From Stieleria tagensis (lineage in GTDB: Bacteria > Planctomycetota > Planctomycetia > Pirellulales > Pirellulaceae): 64,000 bases of DNA. A model generated the notes under the pieces. It saw only the letters and a program-made list of their open reading frames with translations, was not told the DNA's origin and made no database searches. Positions 57,581-64,000 of the stretch are shown in pieces. Both the position numbers and the translations under genes were made by a program. The stretch lies in assembly GCF_024129865.1 (NCBI RefSeq), contig NZ_JAMYFE010000066.1, positions 91,942 to 155,941 of the forward strand. Reading direction: 5' to 3'. Within the stretch, counting starts at the first letter, position 1, and every line of letters starts with the position of its first letter.

Positions 57581-58772
57581 TGAAGATCTGCGAAAGCTTC
57601 GCGACGAAGGGTACTGCGTGCAAGTGCATGGGGGATACCTGGTCATGAAGCAGGTTCCTTATGTCAACGCGGAGGGCCAAGTTTGTCGCGGGGCTTTCGC
57701 AAGTCGCCTGCACCTTGCCGGTGACAAAACCAAGCCGCCGGATGATCACACGATCCTTTTCATCGGAGAGTCGCCGTATTCCGGCGAGGACAGACCGATC
57801 ACGACCCATTCTTCGGTCAACGAACGCGTGGCCGACGACTTGGTTGCCACATTGAAGTTTTCGCGAAAACCACCTGGAGGTTACCGGGACTACCATCACC
57901 AAATGACCGTCTATGCGGGGATCTTTGCCGGTCCCGCCGAAGCGATTGACCCGGATGCAAATCCTCGTGTCTTCCGAAGGGCGGACGAGGGTGAAGACGG
58001 CGTTTTTCAGTACACCGACACGTTGACAAGCCGCGTTGGGACTGGTGCCGCGACTCAGTCGTTGCGTGAAGAGCGTATCGTCATCATCGGCTTAGGCGGA
58101 ACTGGCGCGTACATTCTGGACCTCGTCACCAAGACGCCGGTCAGTGAAGTCCGCATCATCGACGGTGACTTGTTTGAAACTCATACAGCGTTTCGATCAC
58201 CAGGAGCGGCGTCAATCGACTGCCTACGGGAAGAGCCGAAGAAGGTCGATTTCTACCGAGAGAAGTACTCAAAGATGCACCGCAACATCGTCGCTCACGC
58301 GGTGATGCTGGATGCTTCCAATCTGCATCTCTTGGACGGCGTCACGTTCGCATTCGTTTGCATCGACGACGGCCCGGCTAAAAAGGAGATCTTCGCCAAG
58401 CTGGAAACGATTGGTGTTCCGTTCATCGACTGTGGAATGGGAATCGACATGATCGACGGTTCCATGACCGGAATCATTCGCACCACGACGAGCTTGCCGG
58501 ACCGCCGCGGACATGTTTATGGCGGCAACGTATCTTTCGCCGGTGGCGGCGAAAGGGATTTGTACTCGTCGAACATCCAGATCGCAGAGCTGAATTCGCT
58601 GAATGCAGCCTTGGCTGTCATCAAGTGGAAGAAGATTCGTCAGTTCTATCACGACTCGCTGGAGGAGCTTCAGTCGCTGTACACGATCGACGTCGACACC
58701 ATGGTCCACACGGAGCCGTTGCAAGAATTGCCCCTGTCCAAGTTGGATCGAAACGATAAGGTGGCATCTTGA
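57555..58772 (+). CDS. DUF6791-E1 (ThiF-type) adenylyltransferase fusion
   Basis: The protein has 405 residues. The N-terminal about 165 residues match the DUF6791 type (DLRKLRDEGYCVQVHGGYL, VPYVNAEGQV, LHLAGD) that precedes ThiF domains. Residues about 175-395 are a ThiF/E1 Rossmann domain: nucleotide loop IIGLGGTGAYILDLV, VRIIDGD, FVCIDD and a CGMG segment. The ATG at 57555 has AAGGAA upstream and overlaps the multi-ubiquitin gene. Its stop overlaps the next start (TGATG). It would activate the ubiquitin-like modifier with ATP. No separate E2 gene is present, so the N-terminal domain or a Cys in the E1 may carry that role. Confidence 0.82.
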   Translation: MSRQLFNLNEDLRKLRDEGYCVQVHGGYLVMKQVPYVNAEGQVCRGAFASRLHLAGDKTKPPDDHTILFIGESPYSGEDRPITTHSSVNERVADDLVATLKFSRKPPGGYRDYHHQMTVYAGIFAGPAEAIDPDANPRVFRRADEGEDGVFQYTDTLTSRVGTGAATQSLREERIVIIGLGGTGAYILDLVTKTPVSEVRIIDGDLFETHTAFRSPGAASIDCLREEPKKVDFYREKYSKMHRNIVAHAVMLDASNLHLLDGVTFAFVCIDDGPAKKEIFAKLETIGVPFIDCGMGIDMIDGSMTGIIRTTTSLPDRRGHVYGGNVSFAGGGERDLYSSNIQIAELNSLNAALAVIKWKKIRQFYHDSLEELQSLYTIDVDTMVHTEPLQELPLSKLDRNDKVAS

Positions 58773-59233
58773 TGCGGTTCAATACCCTGGAGCACCGATT
58801 CGTACAGCACGCACCGGAGACCCTGGATCCGGGTGTGCTGTACGTTTCGATGGAATTTGCAACGGCAATGCATTTGTGTTGCTGCGGTTGTTCACGCGAA
58901 GTCGTGACTCCGTTTTCGCCCACCGATTGGAAGTTGGTTTTCGACGGCGAATCTGTGTCGTTAAGTCCTTCGGTTGGTAATTGGAACTTCCCCTGCCGCT
59001 CGCACTACATCATTCGCCAAAACCGGGTGTTAGAGGCAGGGTCGTGGTCGGACGACATGGTCCGAGCTGAACAGCAACGTGATAAAGCCGCGAAGGCAAT
59101 TCGATATGGAGCCGTCGTACCTCCAGCCAGCCCGAAACCGATTGCGACAACGCCTTCAACGCAGACCCCACCGCAAGGTGTCCTGACACGCATTCGGCGA
59201 TGGTGGAGCGGTGAAAACTGTGATGACCGTTAA
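58772..59233 (+). CDS. DUF6527 protein of ubiquitin-like cassette
   Basis: The protein has 153 residues. The N-terminal 110 residues show the DUF6527 pattern: VLYVSMEFATAMHLCCCGCS, then SLSPSVGNWNFPCRSHYII. The Cys set (CCCGC with CRSH) can hold a zinc. The Ser in SPSVGN is the kind of residue proposed as active in this family, which co-occurs with ThiF and multi-ubiquitin genes. The C-terminal 45 residues are a Pro/Thr linker and a basic tail (RIRRWW). It starts in overlap with the E1 stop (TGATG), so the three genes are translationally coupled. Confidence 0.8.
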   Translation: MRFNTLEHRFVQHAPETLDPGVLYVSMEFATAMHLCCCGCSREVVTPFSPTDWKLVFDGESVSLSPSVGNWNFPCRSHYIIRQNRVLEAGSWSDDMVRAEQQRDKAAKAIRYGAVVPPASPKPIATTPSTQTPPQGVLTRIRRWWSGENCDDR

Positions 59234-59743
59234 GGGAAAGAAAAGTTGCGAGGACTCGTTTTGGGGGCGTTGCAGGTCGGTTTCAATGCACCGGTGGCCG
59301 ACGCCGGGGTCGCTTTGGGCAGATTGACGAGTGCTTATCTTAAATCTGTGAGATACATCCCGGTTCTGCTGGGGGCTACAAGCGACCGTTTTCCGGTTTC
59401 AGATTCGATTCGCTTAACGCAGCTCGTGATCGCTGGCCCGATAAAGCGGTCAAGTCGGTCAAGCCAATATGGGCGCGTCGAATCGATCTTTGCCGTAACA
59501 ATAATTCTCATCAATCCGTAACAAATCTGGCCAACGATTCACGATGGGGTCGCCCCAGTCGAATGCGGACAAGCCCTTGAGCGAGTCTCCTTGGTAAGTT
59601 GAATCCTCGATTCAATCTGCTTTGGTCGATTACAACAACGCAGATTGTCTGTCTCAGCTCGTGGTCCGAATATTGGGGGCCACTTCACACTTCAACTTGA
59701 CCTCGCGTCTCGTTTTCAAACTGCCACATGTACTTCCCTTGTC
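59234..59743. other. Intergenic region without recognised gene
   Basis: About 510 bases. The only sizeable frame (91 residues from 59246, TTG start) has no recognisable product and lacks a ribosome site. A short TTGAATC/GATTCAA stem occurs at 59599-59615. This is the boundary between the ubiquitin-like operon and the ParB-like gene. Confidence 0.5.
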
Positions 59744-60961
59744 CTAGTTTGATTTCAAGAACTTTTTCAGGTGGGAGATCGCTGCGGTTTGAGTTTTGTG
59801 ACGGACAAATTTGGATGTTGTGGGTGTGACCAGCAACAGTTTCCAACACGAACTGTCACCGTCGGTTCGCTCTGCGATGAGGATGGCAGAACGATCGCCT
59901 TGGTGATACTCGGTCAATCCGTTGCTCAGCGGACGTGTCAGATACTCCTCTGACGGTTTGGAAGCCTGCTCTGGCTTTGTTTGAGCCGCTACTCTCCCCA
60001 CTGAACTGGACTGTTTTTGCTTGCTCGGTTTCGTGGACAGCGTTTTGGTCGCCGAGGGGCTCGGGCGACTCGCGCGGTTGCTGTCGGTGGCATTGTCTGT
60101 GGTTTGCTGGTGGCTGCCAAAATTCTTTCGTCGCGGAGTTTGTCCGTCCTTGGAATTAGCTTTGATCTTGTCAAGCTTGTCCTGGATATCTCGCAAATTC
60201 ATTTCTCCACAGATCGCTTTTGGGACGAGTTCCGGGGCTTTGTTTTGGACGAGAACCAATCGACGGACTGCTGAAGGGGTTGACCCTGCCATACGGATTG
60301 CCGCGGCCCGAAGACGTTCATCTTTGTTGATGCGAAGCGGTCTCCGGTCGCCGAGCTCAATATCCAGATCTTTCTCAATCACTCGATTTGCCAGCAGGCG
60401 TTTAAACTTCTTGTCGTCGGCGGCCTTACAATGCTTTCTGACGAGTGATTCAATTTGCAGAGCGATCCAAGCTCGTGCGGCTACGTTGTAGTCACGCTGA
60501 TTTGTATCGGCCAAAACGTGGTCAAGGGAGCTGGGCGGGTCAATCGTTCGAAATTCTGGCTTGATCTTGAGCATGAAGCAGGCAATCAAACGATGCCGAC
60601 CGTTGAGCAAGATACCATCGGGGACCAAATCGATCGGACTGGTTTGCCCTACCGCGGCAATCGACTCACACAGACTGCGGATTTGTTGATCTGAATTCCT
60701 GGGCATGATCTTGCAACTGGGGGAGACGGATTTGATTATCGGATAGCTTCCGATGACCTCCTCAAACGTCGGAATGGGCATTTTCCTGGCTGCTGCAATG
60801 CCCGCTGGTATCGGCATGGGATTGCTGACGCTGGCAATTTTGGGAGCTTTTCGCTTCGGACATTTCACCGGCGTTTTCCGTCGGGCGGCGCGGTGAGGGG
60901 ATTTGGCTGCGGTGGTGGATTTGCCTGTGTTTCCAGACTGCTTCTTGGAGTTTTTTGTCAT
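59744..60961 (-). CDS. ParB-like nuclease-domain protein
   Basis: The protein has 405 residues from the ATG at 60961, chosen because it opens a basic, disordered N-terminus; an ATG at 61018 with GGAG before it would add 19 hydrophobic residues. A ParB N-terminal (Srx-like) domain spans about 90-190: VSPSCKIMPRNSDQQIRSL, then GVDxL-type GQTSPIDLVPDGILLNGRHR. A helix-turn-helix-like region (about 210-285) and a Lys/Ser-rich, low-complexity segment follow, then a small C-terminal β domain. It is divergent from the Ycf35-like gene with about 200 bases between. No parA is in view, so it may be a plasmid/phage-type regulator or conflict-system ParB. Confidence 0.75.
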   Translation of the reverse strand: MTKNSKKQSGNTGKSTTAAKSPHRAARRKTPVKCPKRKAPKIASVSNPMPIPAGIAAARKMPIPTFEEVIGSYPIIKSVSPSCKIMPRNSDQQIRSLCESIAAVGQTSPIDLVPDGILLNGRHRLIACFMLKIKPEFRTIDPPSSLDHVLADTNQRDYNVAARAWIALQIESLVRKHCKAADDKKFKRLLANRVIEKDLDIELGDRRPLRINKDERLRAAAIRMAGSTPSAVRRLVLVQNKAPELVPKAICGEMNLRDIQDKLDKIKANSKDGQTPRRKNFGSHQQTTDNATDSNRASRPSPSATKTLSTKPSKQKQSSSVGRVAAQTKPEQASKPSEEYLTRPLSNGLTEYHQGDRSAILIAERTDGDSSCWKLLLVTPTTSKFVRHKTQTAAISHLKKFLKSN

Positions 60962-61177
60962 CGGACGTTTCGTGAAAAAGGATGCGAGAATCGTTCGATG
61001 AAAGTAGATCAACAACATGAAAATGCTCCAAAAACGCGACGATGTGCCGATCGGTCGGCGACCGGAGCGGAACAACTAAGCCGCTGAGCTTCATTTCGAT
61101 CCAAATCGCGCTACGTAGAGATGACGGCGGTACTTCGCCCCCGTGTTATTCATTTCTCTTACGTAGGGAGAAGTTCG

Positions 61178-61546
61178 ATGTCGCATATCGTCGAGATTCA
61201 AACCCAAGTCCGCGATGCTGCTGCGGTGCGGGCTGGATGCGACCGCTTAGGACTCGAAGCGCCCCAGCAGGGCCAATTCAATCTCTTTCGCCAGCAGGTC
61301 ACAGGGCTCGCTGTCCGGTTGAACCAGTGGCGTTATCCGGTTGTTTTCAATCTGGAAACCGGCCTCTCGCAGTACGACAACTTTGAGGGCCACTGGGGCC
61401 CCAAGGCTCGACTGGACGAGTTCATGCAGGCCTATGCGATCGAGAAATCCAAGCTGGAAGCTCGCCGCAAAGGTTTTTCAGTGCACGAGCAACGTTTGGA
61501 AAACGGCAGTGTCAAATTGACCGTTGATGTCGGAGGTGGCGCATGA
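61178..61546 (+). CDS. Ycf35-like protein (DUF1257)
   Basis: The protein has 122 residues. It shows the DUF1257 pattern known from chloroplast/cyanobacterial Ycf35: MSHIVEIQTQVRD, RDAAAVRAGCDRLGLE, then W-G-P-K-A-R-L-D-E-F-M-Q-A-Y-A. A GGAG lies before the ATG. The ATG of the next gene overlaps its stop (ATGA). Molecular function is unknown for the family. In this cassette it is followed by DUF2997 and a Ycf46-type ATPase, the same association seen in cyanobacteria and plastids for parts of it. Confidence 0.8.
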   Translation: MSHIVEIQTQVRDAAAVRAGCDRLGLEAPQQGQFNLFRQQVTGLAVRLNQWRYPVVFNLETGLSQYDNFEGHWGPKARLDEFMQAYAIEKSKLEARRKGFSVHEQRLENGSVKLTVDVGGGA

Positions 61547-61731
61547 AAACCATCGTGATCATGATCGCCCCCGACGGCCAAAGTCGACTGGAAACCAATG
61601 GCTACATCGGCAGTGGCTGTCGTCAGGCGAGTCGCTTTCTGGAAGAAGCACTCGGGAAGACCACAAGCGAACAGCGCAAAGACGTGTTCCACCAAGTGGC
61701 GACAGAACAGCAGCAGCGAGCCAGCGAATAG
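61543..61731 (+). CDS. DUF2997 small protein
   Basis: The protein has 62 residues with the pattern of DUF2997: KTIVIMIAPDGQSRLETNGYIG, then C-R-Q-A-S-R-F-L-E-E-A-L-G, and a polar tail. It is translated from an ATG overlapping the DUF1257 stop. DUF1257 and DUF2997 genes co-occur widely; their role is unknown. The C-terminal helix is charged and lacks any obvious ligand. Confidence 0.75.
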   Translation: MKTIVIMIAPDGQSRLETNGYIGSGCRQASRFLEEALGKTTSEQRKDVFHQVATEQQQRASE

Positions 61732-61806
61732 TCGGCTGGCTGCTTTGTACTCGTGATCGCTTGGTGCGAACACAGACACCTACCCGTTCCTTTTTGGAGA
61801 AACATC

Positions 61807-63297
61807 ATGTCGCTCTCGAAGCGATTGGAGGAGTACGTCCGCGCGTGCTTCTCCGGCATCTGGATTAGTTCCCATGAGCATGTCGACGCGATCCTAGAAA
61901 TATCCCAGCTTTGTCAGCGAGAGAACTGGCAGTTGGCAACTTGGAATATCGCGTCGGGGCTTTGCTGTGCGGGGCAACCGGTCGAGCAGGAAGCCAACGA
62001 TCCGTTGGCAGCAGTGCAGGCGGCCGGAGCAATGGCAGCCGGTGATGAGACCACTGTGTTTGTGCTGGAAAACTTTCATCGGTTCCTGCAGTCTGCGGAG
62101 ATCGTGCAGGCGATCGCCCGTCAAGTGATTTCTGGAAAACAATCACGAGTGATCTTAGTCATCTTGTCACCGGTGCTGCAGCTTCCCGCCGAGTTGGAAA
62201 AGCTGTTTGTGGTGATCGACCACGAATTGCCGACCCGTGAGCAATTGCGAGAAATTGCGACGGCCGTGGCGACCGAACCGGATGAGATTCCCGATGGAGA
62301 ATCATTCGAAAGGGCATTGGACGCAGCGACCGGGTTGACTCGGTTCGAGGCGGAGAACGCGTTTGCGTTGTCTCTGGTTCGCCAGCAACGACTGGACGCC
62401 AAGACGTTGTGGCAACAGAAGTCTCAAATGTTGATCAAAGCGGGAACCTTGCAACTCTATCGTGGAGACGCAGATTTCGATTCACTGGGAGGGCTTTCCG
62501 CTCTGAAGGCCTTTACCCGCCGCGCCCTGCGACAGTCCAGTCGAGACAACGCGTTGATTCGTCCTCGTGGCGTCTTGCTGTTGTCGCCTCCAGGGTGTGG
62601 CAAGAGCGAATTTTGCAAAGCCCTCGGCCGCGAGGTTGGTCGCCCAGTCCTGCAGCTCGACATTGGCAGCTTGATGGGATCGCTGGTCGGCCAGTCAGAG
62701 GAGCGCACCCGTCAAGCATTGCAGGTTGTTGACGCGATGGCGGCCTGCATTTTAGTGATCGATGAAGCCGACAAAGCGTTTGCCGGAGTCGGTGGTTCCG
62801 GAGCCAACGACAGCGGTGTTTCATCGCGAATGTTTGGCACTTTCCTGAGCTGGCTGAACGACCACGAGTCCGATGTGTTTGTCGTTTGCACCAGCAATGA
62901 TGCTTCGCGGTTGCCACCGGAGTTCAGTCGGAGCGAACGGTTTGACGGGGTCTTCTTTGTCGACTTGCCAGGCCGGGAACAGAAAGATGCGATTTGGACG
63001 CTCTACCTGGAGCTGTTTTCGTTGGATACCAACCAGCGGAGGCCCGCGGATGAGAATTGGACCGGGGCTGAAATCCGATCGTGTTGCCGTCTGGCGGCAT
63101 TGCTGGATGTACCGGTGATCCAAGCGGCAAACAACGTCGTGCCTGTAGCAGTGACCTCAGCTGAATCGATCGAAGGCCTGCGGCGCTGGGCGTCGGGCCG
63201 CTGCTTGGATGCGGATCGGTCTGGCACCTACCAACACCAATCCCCGCGTCGGTCGACTCGGCGGAAGGTCTCGCGTAGCGAACCTTCAGAAAACTAG
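61807..63297 (+). CDS. Ycf46-like AAA ATPase
   Basis: The protein has 496 residues from an ATG preceded by TTTGGAG; an upstream frame from 61753 is rejected. An N-terminal region of about 200 residues (SHEHVDAILEIS, VFVLENFHRFL, VIDHELPT) precedes an AAA+ domain (about 235-420): LGGLSALK, Walker A SPPGCGKS, LDIGSLMGSLVGQSEE, Walker B ILVIDEADKAF, sensor 1 VVCTSND, then RSERFD. This segment order and the GSLVGxSE motif match Ycf46. Coupled with the DUF1257 and DUF2997 genes in one operon. It probably remodels a protein substrate. Confidence 0.83.
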   Translation: MSLSKRLEEYVRACFSGIWISSHEHVDAILEISQLCQRENWQLATWNIASGLCCAGQPVEQEANDPLAAVQAAGAMAAGDETTVFVLENFHRFLQSAEIVQAIARQVISGKQSRVILVILSPVLQLPAELEKLFVVIDHELPTREQLREIATAVATEPDEIPDGESFERALDAATGLTRFEAENAFALSLVRQQRLDAKTLWQQKSQMLIKAGTLQLYRGDADFDSLGGLSALKAFTRRALRQSSRDNALIRPRGVLLLSPPGCGKSEFCKALGREVGRPVLQLDIGSLMGSLVGQSEERTRQALQVVDAMAACILVIDEADKAFAGVGGSGANDSGVSSRMFGTFLSWLNDHESDVFVVCTSNDASRLPPEFSRSERFDGVFFVDLPGREQKDAIWTLYLELFSLDTNQRRPADENWTGAEIRSCCRLAALLDVPVIQAANNVVPVAVTSAESIEGLRRWASGRCLDADRSGTYQHQSPRRSTRRKVSRSEPSEN

Positions 63298-63367
63298 ACG
63301 ACGAATGTGACCGCCGGCTTGGTGGTTCGGATTCGTTTCCCCTTTAACCCATTAGGAATCACAATCG

Positions 63368-64000
63368 ATGCCACAGACACTCGATGATGCCCCCGCCGTG
63401 GCGACCGACCATGGCGGCAGACTGCGGACGACGATGGCCGCCATGCGGTTGTCGTTCACGTGGTTCGGAACCCGTAAGTCTCTGTCGTCTGAACAGAAAG
63501 CGCAAGCGGCGGACACGTTTCATGCCGAAGGCAAATACATCAGCGCCGGGAAAAAGTTGATCGACACCGGCGATGCCAACTTTCGCGCGGTCACCTCGGT
63601 GCGAACCCAGGCGACATCCTTTTTCAAAGGCACCACGCTGCCGTTCCCGGAGCCAGGAATACGGCTCGTCCCCCAAGCCTCGCTGGATCAGATCAATCAC
63701 CGGATGCAGGGCTTTTGCCAGGAACTGGCGGATGCCGTCAGGATCCTGGATGGTCGCTTTGGGGAGCTGAAGTACGAAGCCCGCGATCGTCTGGGGGATT
63801 TGTACTGCGAAAGCGACTACCCCCACACTCTGGAGGGCTTGTTCGAGATTGGCTGGGATTTCCCCAGCGTCGAGCCGCCCGATTATCTGCGCAGACTCAA
63901 TCCGGATCTTTATCGACAAGAATGTGAGCGAGTCAAAGGACGATTCGACGAAGCCGTGCAGCTGGCTGAAGCCGCGTTTATGGACGAGCTGAATCGGATG
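63368..64000 (+). CDS. DUF3150-like protein, truncated by window end
   Basis: 211 codons are in view without a stop; the start is ATG at 63368. The readable part is helical: RLSFTWFGTRKSLSSEQKAQ, a Lys-rich segment, then DLYCESDYPHTLEGLFEIGW and RFDEAVQLAEAAF. The pattern resembles DUF3150 proteins found next to AAA ATPases. It is likely the fourth gene of the Ycf35/DUF2997/AAA operon (70 bases after the ATPase stop). The rest lies outside the window. Confidence 0.6.
   Translation, partial: MPQTLDDAPAVATDHGGRLRTTMAAMRLSFTWFGTRKSLSSEQKAQAADTFHAEGKYISAGKKLIDTGDANFRAVTSVRTQATSFFKGTTLPFPEPGIRLVPQASLDQINHRMQGFCQELADAVRILDGRFGELKYEARDRLGDLYCESDYPHTLEGLFEIGWDFPSVEPPDYLRRLNPDLYRQECERVKGRFDEAVQLAEAAFMDELNRM

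Noticed and set aside
59246..59521. 91-codon frame after the DUF6527 gene
   Set aside because: TTG start without ribosome site and no recognisable product; treated as non-coding.

Overview
The window looks like an accessory region of a planctomycete chromosome, most likely a Pirellulales or Rhodopirellula-type bacterium. The evidence is indirect. It encodes two secreted caspase-family proteins, an ECF sigma factor next to a membrane Ser/Thr kinase, many short secreted His- or Cys-rich proteins, weak Shine-Dalgarno use and moderate GC content. No rRNA or tRNA gene and no CRISPR array was seen.

Layout. (1) 1-9.9 kb: an IS1634-type transposase remnant, two tandem caspase-fold proteins and a secreted protein on the minus strand, then a divergent ECF sigma/kinase pair and a His-rich secreted protein. 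(2) 10.3-23.6 kb: a plus-strand heavy-metal operon (secreted His/Cys protein, RND adaptor, RND pump, three small secreted metal-handling proteins, an ABC permease/ATPase pair, an ICMT-like membrane methyltransferase and a P1B-4-type ATPase). (3) 23.6-30.4 kb: a minus-strand operon with a C-terminally short CDF transporter, a c-type cytochrome, a CzcA-type RND pump, its adaptor and a small secreted protein. (4) 30.4-31.5 kb: a graveyard of metal-resistance pseudogenes. (5) 31.7-51.6 kb: a copper island (ECF sigma, two TolC-like outer-membrane factors, CusB and CusA, a triple YHS-like protein, several Cys-rich secreted proteins, CsoR, multicopper oxidase, CopA ATPase, Csp-type copper storage protein). 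Four copies of an ATACC-N7-GGTAT operator tie transcription units of this island together, and CsoR encoded in the middle is the obvious regulator. (6) 52.0-59.2 kb: a six-gene candidate immunity operon: sigma-like regulator, unknown linker protein, an ImmA/IrrE protease fused to a UvrD-type helicase with a degenerate C-terminal nuclease, then a bacterial ubiquitin-like cassette (multi-ubiquitin protein, DUF6791-E1/ThiF fusion, DUF6527 protein). (7) 59.7-64.0 kb: a ParB-like protein divergent from a cassette of Ycf35-like (DUF1257), DUF2997, Ycf46-like AAA ATPase and a DUF3150-like protein that runs off the window.

The metal genes form a layered defence. P1B ATPases, the CDF transporter and the ABC pair would clear the cytoplasm. 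RND-adaptor-TolC systems would clear the periplasm. The multicopper oxidase oxidises Cu(I), and the many Cys/His-rich secreted proteins probably buffer metal. The most unusual material is the ubiquitin-like operon with its protease-helicase neighbour, and the Ycf35/DUF2997/Ycf46/DUF3150 cassette beside it. Family names are from recognition of motifs in the translated sequence; no database search was run.
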